Positions 41,473-50,701 of a stretch of DNA of 50,733 bases are shown one piece after another. The position numbers were made by a program, and so were the translations under genes. The notes beneath the pieces were generated by a model. The model did not search any database and was not told where the DNA came from. It saw nothing but the letters and a program-made list of their open reading frames with translations. Origin of the DNA: Mollicutes bacterium Phil14 (GTDB lineage: Bacteria; Bacillota_I; Bacilli_A; ML615J-28; CAG-698); assembly GCA_001940985.1 (NCBI GenBank), contig MSHB01000009.1:1-50733 (forward strand), read 5' to 3'. The first letter of the stretch is position 1. Every line of letters starts with the position of its first letter.

Positions 41473-42210
41473 ATGGAGTATATTAAAATTACAAAAGAAA
41501 ATATTGATAAAGAATATATTTGTTGTCCAATGTCAGAAAAACAGGGAACAAGAAAAAAAGAATGGTTAAAAAAGAGATTTGATGATGGACTTGTATTTTA
41601 TAGAAGCGTTGAACGCGAAAAATGCTTTATTGAATATTTACCTAGTGAAAATGCTTGGGTTCCTATTGAAGCTGACAATTACATTTTTATTGATTGTTTG
41701 TGGATTACTGGTAAATTAAAAGGTTATGGATATTCTAATGATTTATTAAATGAATGCATAAATGATGCTATAAACAATAAAAAACAAGGAATTTGCATTT
41801 TGTCTTCAGAAGGAAGAAAAAAAGAATTTTTATCAGATACTAAATATTTAATGCATAAAGGTTTTAAGGTCGCTGATGTTGCTGGCGGGATTACTCTCAT
41901 GTATTTACCACTTACCATTGATGCTATTCCTCCAAGATTCAAGGAATGTGCAAAAACACTAGAGATTTCTGATAAAGGGATTGTTATATATTACACAGAT
42001 CAATGCCCGTTTGCTTATTATTGGGTGCAAAAAACTGAAGAATTAGCTCAAAAGAATAATATTTTATTAAAAATAATTCATATAACTGATAAACAAACAG
42101 CTCAAAATATCTCTTGCCCAATGACTAATTATGCTGTATTTAAAGATGGTAAATTTGTTACTAATATTGTTCAAACGGATAAAAAGATTTTAGCATTAAC
42201 AAAAATATAA
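41473..42210 (+). CDS. YoaP-like protein: GNAT domain plus thioredoxin-like C-terminus
   Basis: A 245-residue two-domain protein. The N-terminal 150 residues form a GNAT acetyltransferase-like domain (FIDCLWITGKLKGYGYSNDLLNECI, the G-x-G acetyl-CoA loop region). The C-terminal part is the YoaP domain, starting GIVIYYTDQCPFAYYWV with a thioredoxin-like CPF site lacking a second nearby cysteine, then YAVFKDGKFVTN. YoaP-type proteins are common in Firmicutes; the substrate is unknown. Conserved cysteines CCPMSEKQG near the N-terminus are also visible. Own promoter; converges on udk with a shared bidirectional terminator. Confidence 0.83.
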   Translation: MEYIKITKENIDKEYICCPMSEKQGTRKKEWLKKRFDDGLVFYRSVEREKCFIEYLPSENAWVPIEADNYIFIDCLWITGKLKGYGYSNDLLNECINDAINNKKQGICILSSEGRKKEFLSDTKYLMHKGFKVADVAGGITLMYLPLTIDAIPPRFKECAKTLEISDKGIVIYYTDQCPFAYYWVQKTEELAQKNNILLKIIHITDKQTAQNISCPMTNYAVFKDGKFVTNIVQTDKKILALTKI

Positions 42211-42232
42211 AACCAAAATAGAAGAAAAAATT

Positions 42233-42262
42233 AAAAAAACCAGTTTTAAAGCTGGTTTTTAA
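42233..42262. terminator. Bidirectional terminator between YoaP-like gene and udk
   Basis: AAAAACCAG (42235-42243) and CTGGTTTTT (42252-42260) form a 9-bp stem with A run on the left and T run on the right, so it can end transcription in both directions. Confidence 0.85.
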
Positions 42263-42894
42263 TTTTGGTCATTACTATTATTTAAAATATTAACTATTTT
42301 TGTAGTAATAAAATCAATAGCAATATTATTGTTTCCACCTTCTGGGACAATAATATCAGCATATTTCTTTGAAGGCTCAACAAAACTTAAATGCATAGGT
42401 CTAACTGTAGATAAATATTGATTTACAACAGAATCCAATGTTCTTCCACGTTCTTTAATATCTCTAGTCATACGTCTGATTAATCTAATATCATCAGGAG
42501 TATCAACAAATATTTTAATGTCAAACATATCTTTAAGTTCAGGAATTGCAAAATTCATTATTCCTTCAATTATTATTACATTAGCAGGTTTTACTAAAAC
42601 AGATTTATCACTACGATTATGAGCTACGAAATCATAGCAAGGTTTTTCAATGGGAATTCCATTTTTTAAGTCATTTAAATGTTTAATTAATAAATCAGAG
42701 TCATAAGAATCAGGATGATCATAATTGATTTTTGTTCTTTCTTCATAAGTTAACCCAGAAATTTGTCGGTAATAATCGTCTAATTTAATTACTACAACAG
42801 AACCATAATTCTGAGAAGCTTCGTATACTTTTCTAGCAAGAGTTGTTTTTCCTGATGCTGTTCCTCCAGCAATTCCAATAATTGTAGTTTTCAT
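42259..42894 (-). CDS. udk: Uridine kinase
   Basis: A 211-residue uridine/cytidine kinase of the P-loop family that phosphorylates uridine or cytidine in pyrimidine salvage. The N-terminal Walker A is GGTASGKTT (about 9-17), followed by KLDDYY, INYDHPDSYD, CYDFVAHNR and IIEGI (Walker B-like), and RLIRRMTRDIKERGR in the lid. All are typical of Udk. The chosen start ATG 42894 overlaps the stop of the upstream membrane-protein gene (TAATG), so the genes are translationally coupled; no strong ribosome site is needed. The longer in-frame extension to 42966 would lie inside the upstream gene. Confidence 0.93.
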   Translation of the reverse strand: MKTTIIGIAGGTASGKTTLARKVYEASQNYGSVVVIKLDDYYRQISGLTYEERTKINYDHPDSYDSDLLIKHLNDLKNGIPIEKPCYDFVAHNRSDKSVLVKPANVIIIEGIMNFAIPELKDMFDIKIFVDTPDDIRLIRRMTRDIKERGRTLDSVVNQYLSTVRPMHLSFVEPSKKYADIIVPEGGNNNIAIDFITTKIVNILNNSNDQN

Positions 42895-43172
42895 TATAAA
42901 ATATTTAAACCAAAAACAAATCCTAAAATAATAATAGCTAGAAGAACAAAGTATATAATTCTCCAAACTTTTTTACAACCACTAGCAAATGTCCAAGCAG
43001 ACCATAATACACATATCAATAAGAATATTGTTCCAATAGTGTTAAGCATACCAGTATTGATTCCCAATTCTAAGTACTTGTTTAAAATGCCAATTATTTT
43101 GCAAATAGCAAAAATAATTAAAGCACTAAATGATAAAAATCCAAAAATATTTTTAGATGATTTTTTTGCCAT
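42894..43172 (-). CDS. Small membrane protein of 92 residues
   Basis: A small hydrophobic protein with three predicted membrane helices (NIFGFLSFSALIIFAICKII; NTIGTIFLLICVLWSAWTFA; VWRIIYFVLLAIIILGFVFG) and a basic start MAKKSSKN. No family recognised. ATG 43172 is 7 nt after AGGAGG on the minus strand; an upstream ATG at 43208 is not preceded by such a site. Translationally coupled to udk, so co-expressed, although a functional link is unclear. An extended -10 (TGGTATCAT) lies about 30 bp upstream. Confidence 0.8.
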   Translation of the reverse strand: MAKKSSKNIFGFLSFSALIIFAICKIIGILNKYLELGINTGMLNTIGTIFLLICVLWSAWTFASGCKKVWRIIYFVLLAIIILGFVFGLNIL

Positions 43173-43315
43173 AATATTGCCTCCTATTATTTTATTAAAT
43201 GATACCACAAAGTTCGTGAAAAATAAATAAAAAATTTAAAAAATAAATTATTGTTTGTTAAGAAATAGAATATTGTAAATGTGACAACAAAATTAACAAT
43301 TTAGTTCGTATGTTC

Positions 43316-43344
43316 TTGAAAAGAGAAGCAAAATTTGGTATAAT
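43316..43344 (+). promoter_or_regulatory. Promoter of the DUF1189/leuS operon
   Basis: TTGAAA (43316-43321), 17 bp, TATAAT (43339-43344). Confidence 0.7.
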
Positions 43345-43371
43345 GAACACTAATAAGGTGGTGAATCCCAT

Positions 43372-44199
43372 ATGAAAATATTTAGGCGAATAACAGATGG
43401 AATTTTTAATCCAGCTATGGTAAATAATTATATAAATGATAAAAGAATTTTTACAGCATTTTTCTTTTTCTTGATGATAATAATAATGATTCTTCCTCAA
43501 ACTATAAAAGTTTTAGGAGAACCGATATTTACTTATAATGATGAAGTCGCTATAAGAGAGTTATTTTATCATGATACAGAACCAATACCATTTTCCATTC
43601 GTAGCAGTTTATTATTTAATGATGATCATGATAACAACTATGAATATAGGAAATTGATTTCTGATGATATTATGGTACTTTTTAGAGCTGATTCTGAGCA
43701 AAAGAGTTATGCAAGTACAAAGACAATAATTGAATTTGGTCGCTATGGCGTATTTATTCACAAATATGGAATGAGAATTTTAGTGTTTAGTTATAATGAA
43801 AAACCAGAACTTTCAGATTTGAAGTTTTCTGATGCTTATAATGATGATAATAATTTTTGGAATGTTATTTTTAAGATTGCTGAAGAAGAGATAATTTTAG
43901 TTGAACCTTTAATTAAAACTTTCGAAATAGTTACCTTGTTTGTTTCTGAAACTTTATCTATTTTGATTTTGATATTAATATTAGCTCTTTTTAATAGACC
44001 AATCAATCGAAAAGAATTAAGTTTTTCAAAGATGTGTCAAATGATAGTATATTTGTTATCACCATTTGTTTTTGCAAGTTTATTATCACAATTGTTTGGT
44101 TTTTTATTGTTGTATTACATAGGACTTTTGATAACAATTATAAATATAGTAAGATTTTCTCAATGTATAATAATAAGAGGTGGAAATAATGAGTTATAA
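43372..44199 (+). CDS. DUF1189-like membrane protein
   Basis: A 275-residue membrane protein. One helix is near the N-terminus ([19 protein letters not shown]), then about 140 residues of soluble extracellular-type sequence, then three or four helices at the C-terminus ([50 protein letters not shown]). This layout matches the DUF1189 family of Firmicutes, whose role is unknown, sometimes placed near cell-envelope genes. AGGTGGTG precedes ATG 43372. It overlaps leuS by 11 bp, so leuS translation is coupled to it, an unusual partner for a tRNA synthetase. Confidence 0.7.
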   Translation: MKIFRRITDGIFNPAMVNNYINDKRIFTAFFFFLMIIIMILPQTIKVLGEPIFTYNDEVAIRELFYHDTEPIPFSIRSSLLFNDDHDNNYEYRKLISDDIMVLFRADSEQKSYASTKTIIEFGRYGVFIHKYGMRILVFSYNEKPELSDLKFSDAYNDDNNFWNVIFKIAEEEIILVEPLIKTFEIVTLFVSETLSILILILILALFNRPINRKELSFSKMCQMIVYLLSPFVFASLLSQLFGFLLLYYIGLLITIINIVRFSQCIIIRGGNNEL

Positions 44200-46585
44200 T
44201 CATATAGATATTGAAAAAAAATGGCGTGATTTTTGGGAAAAAAATGAAACTTTTAAAACTGATGTTTGGGATTTCTCTAAACCTAAGTTTTATGCTTTAG
44301 ATATGTTCCCATATCCATCAGGTGTTGGTCTACATGCGGGTCACCCTGAAGGATATACAGCTACTGATATTGTATCACGTATGAAAAAAATGCAAGGTTA
44401 TAATGTTTTGCATCCAATGGGATTTGATTCTTTTGGTCTTCCTGCTGAGCAATATGCTATTAATACTGGTAATCATCCTGCTGGATTTACAAAGAAAAAT
44501 ATTGAATATTTTAAAAATCAACTTATGATGCTTGGTTTATCATATGATTGGAGTAAGGAAATTTCAACTAGTGATGAATCATTTTATAAATGGACACAAT
44601 GGATTTTTAAAAAATTATATGAAGATGGATTAGCTAAAAGAGTTGACATGCCAGTTAATTGGTGCGAAGAATTAGGAACAGTGTTAGCTAATGATGAAGT
44701 CATTGATGGAAAGAGTGAAAGAGGAGGATATCCTGTTGTTCGTAAAAATATGAAACAATGGGTAATTGATATTCCAAAATACGCTGAAAGACTACTTGCA
44801 AATTTGGATAACCTTGATTGGCCTGAATCAACAAAAGAAATTCAAAGAAATTGGATTGGTAAATCTGTTGGTGCTCATGTAAGATTTAAAGTTGATAAAC
44901 ATGATGAAAGTTTTGTTGTTTTCACTACTAGATGTGATACATTGTTTGGTGCTACATATTGTGTTTTAGCTCCTGAACATGTGCTAGTTAAAAAAATAAT
45001 GAGTGAAGAACAAAAAGATTCAGTTTTAGCTTATATAGAGAATTGTTCTAAAAAAAGTGATATGGAAAGAACAGAATTAAATAAAGAAAAAACAGGTGTT
45101 TTTACTGGTGCTTATGCAATTAATCCTGTTAATAATAAACTAATCCCAATATGGATTAGTGATTATGTACTATCTACTTATGGAACTGGGGCAATTATGG
45201 CTGTTCCTGCCCATGATGAAAGAGACTGGGATTTTGCAAAGAAGTTCAACTTACCAATTATCGAAGTAGTAGCGGGTGGCAATGTGCAGGAAGAAGCATA
45301 TACCAACACAGCAACTGGTAAGCTGGTAAACTCCGACTTCTTAAATGGCTTAGAAGTAGCAGATGCCAAAGAGAAGATTATTGAGTTCTTATCTGAAAAA
45401 GGCATCGGTGAGAAGAAAGTTAACTTCAAGTTAAGAGACTGGGTATTCTCTAGACAAAGATACTGGGGTGAACCAATTCCCCTAGTTAAATGTGAAAAAT
45501 GTGGCTTCGTTCCATTAGAAGATAAGGATCTTCCTCTTGAACTTCCTGAAGTTGACAGCTATATGCCAACAGACAATGGAGAATCTCCATTAGCGGCGAT
45601 GACAGATTGGGTAAATACAACTTGTCCTTGTTGTGGTGGCCCTGCTAAGAGAGAGACCGATACAATGCCTCAGTGGGCTGGTTCCTCATGGTATTATCTT
45701 CGCTATACAGATCCTCACAATACAGAAGCTCTTGCAAGTAAGGAAGCATTAAAATACTGGTTACCTGTTGACTGGTATAATGGTGGTATGGAGCATACAA
45801 CCCTTCATCTTCTTTACTCCCGTTTCTGGCATAAATTCTTATATGATAACGGCATTGTTCCAACAAAGGAGCCATACCAGAAGAGAACTTCCCATGGTAT
45901 GATTCTTGGTGAGAATGGTGAGAAGATGAGTAAATCCCGTGGTAACGTTGTCAATCCAGATGATATCGTAACCACATATGGTGCAGATACCCTTCGTACC
46001 TATGAAATGTTCATCGGAGCTTTCGATTTAAGTGCTTCCTGGTCTGAGGATGGTGTAAAAGGTTGTCGTCGTTTCTTAGAGAGAGTATGGAAGCTTCAGG
46101 AGCTTGTAACTGAGGAAGAAGGCTACTCTAAAGAGTTAGAAACCAAGATGCACCAGACAATCAAAAAGGTAAGCTCTGATTTTGAGAACTTAAAGTACAA
46201 TACAGCAATTGCTGCAATGATGGCGTTGATCAATGATTTCTATAAGAGAGGCAGTGTTACTAAGGGCGAGTTAAAGACATTAATCGTTCTGTTGAACCCT
46301 GTAGCACCTCATATCACAGAGGAAATGTGGCAGAAGCTTGGATTCGAAGGAAGAATCTATGAAACCACTTGGCCAGAATATGAGGAAGCAAAGACTGTGG
46401 AATCTACGATTGAGATTGCTGTACAGATCAATGGTAAGACAAAAGGAACCATCATGATTGGTAAGGATGATCCTAAGGATGATGTTATTGCAAAAGCCAA
46501 AGAGGCTGTAGCTGATAAGCTGACTCCTAATATCATCAAAGAAATCTACGTTCCTGGAAGAATTGTAAATATCGTTTGTAGATAG
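44189..46585 (+). CDS. leuS: Leucyl-tRNA synthetase (mosaic gene)
   Basis: A 798-residue LeuRS that charges tRNA-Leu. Class I signatures are [16 protein letters not shown] (HIGH region; here HAGH) and KMSKSRGN (KMSKS). The CP1 editing domain contains [12 protein letters not shown] and [19 protein letters not shown] (about 332-350), and the C-terminal anticodon-binding and [11 protein letters not shown] end are complete. Length is normal and the frame is open throughout. Base composition changes abruptly at about 45,200-45,260: before it codons end in A/T (AAA, GAA, CAA); after it AAG, GAG, CAG, TTC and CTT/CTG are common. The two halves appear to come from different organisms, joined exactly at the conserved editing motif. 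ATG 44189 follows AGAGGTGG. Confidence 0.95.
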   Translation: MSYNHIDIEKKWRDFWEKNETFKTDVWDFSKPKFYALDMFPYPSGVGLHAGHPEGYTATDIVSRMKKMQGYNVLHPMGFDSFGLPAEQYAINTGNHPAGFTKKNIEYFKNQLMMLGLSYDWSKEISTSDESFYKWTQWIFKKLYEDGLAKRVDMPVNWCEELGTVLANDEVIDGKSERGGYPVVRKNMKQWVIDIPKYAERLLANLDNLDWPESTKEIQRNWIGKSVGAHVRFKVDKHDESFVVFTTRCDTLFGATYCVLAPEHVLVKKIMSEEQKDSVLAYIENCSKKSDMERTELNKEKTGVFTGAYAINPVNNKLIPIWISDYVLSTYGTGAIMAVPAHDERDWDFAKKFNLPIIEVVAGGNVQEEAYTNTATGKLVNSDFLNGLEVADAKEKIIEFLSEKGIGEKKVNFKLRDWVFSRQRYWGEPIPLVKCEKCGFVPLEDKDLPLELPEVDSYMPTDNGESPLAAMTDWVNTTCPCCGGPAKRETDTMPQWAGSSWYYLRYTDPHNTEALASKEALKYWLPVDWYNGGMEHTTLHLLYSRFWHKFLYDNGIVPTKEPYQKRTSHGMILGENGEKMSKSRGNVVNPDDIVTTYGADTLRTYEMFIGAFDLSASWSEDGVKGCRRFLERVWKLQELVTEEEGYSKELETKMHQTIKKVSSDFENLKYNTAIAAMMALINDFYKRGSVTKGELKTLIVLLNPVAPHITEEMWQKLGFEGRIYETTWPEYEEAKTVESTIEIAVQINGKTKGTIMIGKDDPKDDVIAKAKEAVADKLTPNIIKEIYVPGRIVNIVCR
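45182..45260. other. Junction of AT-rich and Lachnospiraceae-like DNA inside leuS
   Basis: The codon pattern switches within this stretch, which encodes [22 protein letters not shown], the most conserved motif of the editing domain. High identity between unrelated leuS genes here would allow either homologous recombination or a false join by an assembler. All DNA to the right, over 5 kb, keeps the new composition. Confidence 0.75.
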
Positions 46586-46635
46586 TGCTCAATCAATGCT
46601 TTGTGTAAGCTGATTGGAGTTACCACTTAATACAG

Positions 46636-46668
46636 AAAAGGCAAGGTTGCAATAACCTTGCCTTTTTC
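46636..46668 (+). terminator. Terminator of leuS
   Basis: AAAAGGCAAGGTT and AACCTTGCCTTTT form a 13-bp stem around GCAAT, with a T tail. Confidence 0.9.
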
Positions 46669-46732
46669 TATAGATGGAGAGGCTTCAAACACGGGGTAGC
46701 TTTACGTAAATTCTAGAATTATTTGTAATATA

Positions 46733-46762
46733 TTGTATTTTATTATGGGATAATGGTATAAT
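46733..46762 (+). promoter_or_regulatory. Promoter of the c-di-GMP signalling gene
   Basis: TTGTAT (46733-46738), 18 bp, TGGTATAAT with an extended -10 (TATAAT 46757-46762). The leader of about 55 nt contains no riboswitch I can recognise. Confidence 0.6.
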
Positions 46763-46821
46763 AAAAGGATAAACTACAGTAACGAAACGTTAGCCAGCCT
46801 AAGTAAAGTGAGGAGGGAGTT

Positions 46822-48846
46822 ATGTATTGTATACTAGTTGTAGATAATAATAAGGATAGTGTAGAGGAAGTCAAACAGATACTTGGTCGAAAGTATCATA
46901 TCAAAGTAGTGGAATCAGGGGAAAAGGCAATCGAGTACATAGGCAGGGAGCGACCAGATCTGATTTTGTTAGACTGGTTTGCAGCAGGCATGGATGGAAG
47001 AGAGACATTACAACACATTTGTAAAGAATCCGGTGAGTCACAGATTCCAGTTATTATACTGACAGCAGATGCCAACAAGGACATTGAGGTGGAATGTCTG
47101 CAACTTGGGGCATCGGATGTGATTGCAAAGCCATTTGTGCCAGAAGTTATGATTAGCAGAATAGATAAGACCATTCAGCTGGATGTATTGCAGAATCGAC
47201 TGGAGCAGAAGTTATTAGTAAAAAGCAAGCAGATGGAACGAGTAACACTACGCTCAGTAGCGACTTTAAGCAATCTGATCGACGCTAGAGAAGAGTACAC
47301 AAGAAACCATTCTACAAATGTCTCCAAGTATGCAATTGCATTAGCAAAGAAGTTGAATTGGACGGAGGGGCAGATGCAGAATCTTCATTATGTAGCCCTT
47401 TTACATGATATAGGGAAAGTCGCAATCCCTGACTACATATTAAATAAGCCAGGTCCACTTACTGAGGATGAATACAGAGTTGTGCAGAGCCATACTAAGG
47501 TAGGGGCAGAACTCCTTAAGGATATCAAACTGGTAAAGGATGCTGTGATAGGTGCGCAGTACCATCATGAGAGATATGATGGGACTGGGTATCCGGATGG
47601 ATTAAAAGGAACCGATATCCCATTAATAGCAAGAATTCTGGCGGTAGCCGATGCGTATGTCGCTATGAGCAGTGAGCGAATCTATAGAAGCAGACTGACG
47701 AAAGAGCAGATTACGCAGGAGCTGGTGAAAGGGAAAGGCACCCAGTTTGATCCTGAGCTAACAGATATCATTCTTCAGATTCATGTAAATAATGAATTGG
47801 TTGGGCAGGATTTTGCACCAATGTCTGATGAAATGACAAGCATTCTAGATGAGAGCAATTTATTGCTGCAACGGGTACTTGAAGAGCAGAGTATGATAGA
47901 ATCCAACATGGCCTCTACAGATCCGCTTACCGACATACTGAATCGTCGTTACTTTGAGAGCCAGGTGACTCGGTTTTTAATGGATAAGAACAGCAAAGGT
48001 AGCTTCTTTATGATTGATCTGGATAATTTCAAAAGTGTAAATGATATCTATGGTCATATGGTAGGTGACCGTGTGCTAAAAATGGTAGCAACCATGCTTC
48101 GACGTAGCATTCGTGATAGTGATATGGTATGTCGTATGGGTGGCGATGAATTTGCTATTTTCTTTCGGGGATTGAATACGAAGAGTATCTTACGTACAAA
48201 AGCCGATCGTATTATGAAACTGTTCTCAGAACTGATGCTAGAGGAGGAGGCACTACGCTTATCCACGTTATCCATCGGGATTGCTGTTTCTGGGGTAGAT
48301 GGGACAGATTACCAGACCTTGTATGAGAAAGCAGATAAATCGTTATACTATGTGAAACTAAATGGAAAGAATGCCTTTCATTTTTATAGTGGTGAAGCAG
48401 ACAAGATGGAGCCTAGGGAAGTTGTACAGCTATCTGCTGATTTACGCAACTTAATGTCCGTATTACAGGAGCGGGAGAATCAACGTGGTGTGTTAAAGGT
48501 AGGGTATAACGACTTCCAACGAATCTATAACTTTGTCAGCCGCTGTGTGCAAAGAAGCAAACGACAGGTATATATTCTGCTTATTACAGTAAGGAATGTG
48601 TATGGCGTATACGAGGATGTAGATGCCTTGGAACGCTCTGTAGAGCTATTAGAGAAGACCATTAATGGCTGCCTTAGAAGAGCGGATGTCAGTACCCGCT
48701 ATAGCAGTAGCCAGTTTATTGTAATTATTGCAAATTCTGATAAGAAAGGGGCAGATAAGGTAATCAAACGTATTGAGAAGCATTATATTAGTAATAATGT
48801 AGATAAAGAGTATGTTTTAGCCTACGAGAAAGCGCAAATTAAATAA
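46822..48846 (+). CDS. Response regulator with HD-GYP, GGDEF and degenerate GGDEF domains
   Basis: A 674-residue cytoplasmic c-di-GMP enzyme. The receiver domain (1-120) has phospho-acceptor Asp51 in LILLDW and Lys in AKPF. HD-GYP (about 150-330) has HDIGK (His195) and HHERYDGTGYPDGLKG, so it may hydrolyse c-di-GMP. GGDEF (about 360-520) has an intact GGDEF at 440-444 and the inhibitory site RDSD (431-434) exactly five residues before it, so it may synthesise c-di-GMP under product control. The last 140 residues resemble a second, degenerate GGDEF (ADVSTRYSSSQFIVII). No histidine kinase is adjacent. GAGGAGGGAG precedes the ATG. Composition is Lachnospiraceae-like. Confidence 0.93.
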   Translation: MYCILVVDNNKDSVEEVKQILGRKYHIKVVESGEKAIEYIGRERPDLILLDWFAAGMDGRETLQHICKESGESQIPVIILTADANKDIEVECLQLGASDVIAKPFVPEVMISRIDKTIQLDVLQNRLEQKLLVKSKQMERVTLRSVATLSNLIDAREEYTRNHSTNVSKYAIALAKKLNWTEGQMQNLHYVALLHDIGKVAIPDYILNKPGPLTEDEYRVVQSHTKVGAELLKDIKLVKDAVIGAQYHHERYDGTGYPDGLKGTDIPLIARILAVADAYVAMSSERIYRSRLTKEQITQELVKGKGTQFDPELTDIILQIHVNNELVGQDFAPMSDEMTSILDESNLLLQRVLEEQSMIESNMASTDPLTDILNRRYFESQVTRFLMDKNSKGSFFMIDLDNFKSVNDIYGHMVGDRVLKMVATMLRRSIRDSDMVCRMGGDEFAIFFRGLNTKSILRTKADRIMKLFSELMLEEEALRLSTLSIGIAVSGVDGTDYQTLYEKADKSLYYVKLNGKNAFHFYSGEADKMEPREVVQLSADLRNLMSVLQERENQRGVLKVGYNDFQRIYNFVSRCVQRSKRQVYILLITVRNVYGVYEDVDALERSVELLEKTINGCLRRADVSTRYSSSQFIVIIANSDKKGADKVIKRIEKHYISNNVDKEYVLAYEKAQIK

Positions 48847-48936
48847 AAATGATAAAGTAACCTTGTTATTTGGATGAAAAAGTAGTAGTATATGACGTAT
48901 TAGCTAGAAAACCTGTAAGTGATAAGGAGAGGCGTC

Positions 48937-49422
48937 ATGGATTACATAATCAAGAGATGCGAGTACGAAGAGCTACTAGAGGTTGCTCATTTATACAATG
49001 AATTATCCAGAGAGTTACAGCAGTCTATGAAAGAATACGGACCAGAGGAAAGCCAGTTAGCGGATAATACTATGGTAAGAGTATTACGAAGTGCCATTAA
49101 GGAATGTGAGTTGAAAATCTTTGTAGCGAAGAAAGATGATAAAGTAATCGGTTTTATTTCAGGAAGTATAAAAAAAGGAGAAGCGTATGTTTCTGGCGGC
49201 AATCCCATCGGTTATGTAGAGGGTGCCTATGTACTTCATGATTACGATAAAGATGATGTATTAGCTGATTTGGAGGACAGACTGTTACAGGAGTTTAAAG
49301 CTTGTAAGGCAAGTTCCCGTGGATGGAACCTCTCCGATATGACAAAGGATTTACAGGATAGTTGGATGAGCGAAGGGTATCAGAATTATCGCGCCAACAG
49401 TGAAAGACGTGTTCTTCAGTAA
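48937..49422 (+). CDS. Probable GNAT family acetyltransferase
   Basis: A 161-residue protein with a GNAT-like N-terminal half: YIIKRCEYEELLEVAHLYNEL at the start and KIFVAKKDDKVIGFISGSI as strands 2-4. The acetyl-CoA loop is not canonical: YVEGAYVLHDYDKDDVLADLEDRLLQEF stands where V-x-x-x-x-R-x-x-G-x-G is expected. Activity is therefore uncertain. It ends with WNLSDMTKDLQDSWMSEGYQNYR, in keeping with the beta6-alpha4 end of the fold. ATG 48937 follows AAGGAGAGG. It lies 90 bp after the c-di-GMP gene and 19 bp before the next small gene, probably in one transcript with the latter. Confidence 0.62.
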   Translation: MDYIIKRCEYEELLEVAHLYNELSRELQQSMKEYGPEESQLADNTMVRVLRSAIKECELKIFVAKKDDKVIGFISGSIKKGEAYVSGGNPIGYVEGAYVLHDYDKDDVLADLEDRLLQEFKACKASSRGWNLSDMTKDLQDSWMSEGYQNYRANSERRVLQ

Positions 49423-49441
49423 CTTGAGGGAGTAGTGAGAT

Positions 49442-49672
49442 ATGAGATCGATGGAATTCAAAATGGAAAGACAAGGTCTTGTTGAAATAGGTGATGAGGT
49501 AGAGATAAGAGAAGGTAAGCTTCCGTCTTCCTATTACTATGTAGTGGAACCAGCAGTTGCTATGTCTGCGAACTATACATTACGTGAGAGACTTAAGTCT
49601 AGCAAAGGCGTAATTAGCGATATAAAAGAGACCCCGAAAGGGTTCTATGTAACGGTAGAGTTTGACGAATAA
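49442..49672 (+). CDS. Hypothetical protein of 76 residues
   Basis: A small, soluble, charged protein ([20 protein letters not shown], then [20 protein letters not shown]), predicted mostly beta with a barrel-like pattern. Family not recognised. GAGGGAG lies about 10 nt before ATG 49442. It probably forms an operon with the GNAT-like gene just upstream. Codon use matches the Lachnospiraceae-like block. Confidence 0.6.
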   Translation: MRSMEFKMERQGLVEIGDEVEIREGKLPSSYYYVVEPAVAMSANYTLRERLKSSKGVISDIKETPKGFYVTVEFDE

Positions 49673-49735
49673 AAAATATTGACATATTCTTATTGCTTAG
49701 GTGATTGGAATTCCCGGATGGACATGATATTCATG

Positions 49736-49772
49736 GACCAGATAAGATACTTTCTTATCTGGTCTTTTTTTT
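49736..49772 (+). terminator. Strong terminator abutting the MATE ribosome-binding site
   Basis: GACCAGATAAG (49736-49746) and CTTATCTGGTC (49754-49764) form a perfect 11-bp stem followed by eight T (49765-49772). The next base begins GGAGG, the ribosome site of the MATE gene, so this hairpin lies inside any leader transcribed from upstream and could act as an attenuator. Confidence 0.88.
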
Positions 49773-49783
49773 GGAGGAAATGA

Positions 49784-50701
49784 ATGAATTTACTAAAAGA
49801 TAATCTTAAAACCTTGTACCTTCGTTTTTTGATACCGTCACTTGGTAGCGCAATGGTAATGTCAATCTATACATTGACTGATGCCATTGTCATAGGAAAA
49901 GGAGTTGGCTCTGACGATTTGGCTGCGCTTAGTATTACAACACCTTTACTATGTATTCTAATATCAAGGGGGATACTGTTTGGAGTCGGTGGCTCGGTGC
50001 AGATGAGTGTCAATAGAGGTATAGGAGATACGAAAAAGGCAAATCGCTTCTTTACCCTATCCTTTATAGTTCTAGCTTTGCTTACTGTACTTTTATGGAT
50101 TACGTATGTTCTAGGAATGCCTGTATTTCTTCGAATGATGGGAGCGAATGAAACACTATATCCTTATGCACATTCATACATGCACTATATCAATCTCTTT
50201 TTACCAATTGTCGTATTCTCGAACTTTATTGCAATCTTCATTCGTGCAGATAACGACCCGAATCGCGCTATGGCAGGTGTTATACTTGGTGGTGTTGTGA
50301 ACATCGTATTAGACATTGTATTCGTCTTTCCACTGAATATGGGAATTGCAGGAGCAGCGTTAGCATCAGTCATTGGAATGGTAATCCAAGTATTGGTGGT
50401 AGCAACACATTTCTTGTCAGAGAAGAATGGACTTCCAAGTTTCTTTAATGAATTTGCCAATGGGTTTATTGCCTTTCTTCCGATGGGAGTCAATTTATTG
50501 GCATCCTACTATTTCCAAGCGATACTTTGTGTCAAACAATCCCTATGTATTTCACTTTGCAGAAATATCGTCTTAAGTAGTGTTTGTATCCTGGTGTTTC
50601 CAACGTTTCTAGGTGCAAATAGCTTGTGGGTTGTTATGCCAGTAGTTGAACTTGTGGTTTTAGGAGTAAGCATGGGGTTTCTAATAAATAAAAGAAAATA
50701 A
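49784..50701 (+). CDS. MATE family efflux transporter with internal deletion
   Basis: The first 210 residues are the N-terminal six-helix half of a MATE/MepA-type multidrug exporter (LYLRFLIPSLGSAMVMSIYTLTDAIVIGKG with breaks; GGSVQMSVNRGIGDTKKANRFF; ADNDPNRAMAGVILGGVVNIVLD). The family is normally about 440-460 residues with twelve helices, but this protein has 305. After NEFANGFIAF, which belongs to helix 7, the sequence goes directly to LPMGVNLLASYYFQAI, which belongs to helix 10. About 110-140 residues (helices 8-9 and flanks) are missing in frame. Export function is doubtful. GGAGG is 6 nt before ATG 49784. The stop at 50701 is near the window end. Confidence 0.85.
   Translation: MNLLKDNLKTLYLRFLIPSLGSAMVMSIYTLTDAIVIGKGVGSDDLAALSITTPLLCILISRGILFGVGGSVQMSVNRGIGDTKKANRFFTLSFIVLALLTVLLWITYVLGMPVFLRMMGANETLYPYAHSYMHYINLFLPIVVFSNFIAIFIRADNDPNRAMAGVILGGVVNIVLDIVFVFPLNMGIAGAALASVIGMVIQVLVVATHFLSEKNGLPSFFNEFANGFIAFLPMGVNLLASYYFQAILCVKQSLCISLCRNIVLSSVCILVFPTFLGANSLWVVMPVVELVVLGVSMGFLINKRK

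Noticed and set aside
46763..46821. c-di-GMP (GEMM) riboswitch before the c-di-GMP signalling gene
   Set aside because: The leader is too short and lacks the conserved GEMM-I and GEMM-II cores.
49673..49735. Guanidine (ykkC/mini-ykkC) riboswitch before the MATE gene
   Set aside because: The conserved ACGG/ACGR loops and the ykkC core are absent; only a hairpin and terminator can be supported.
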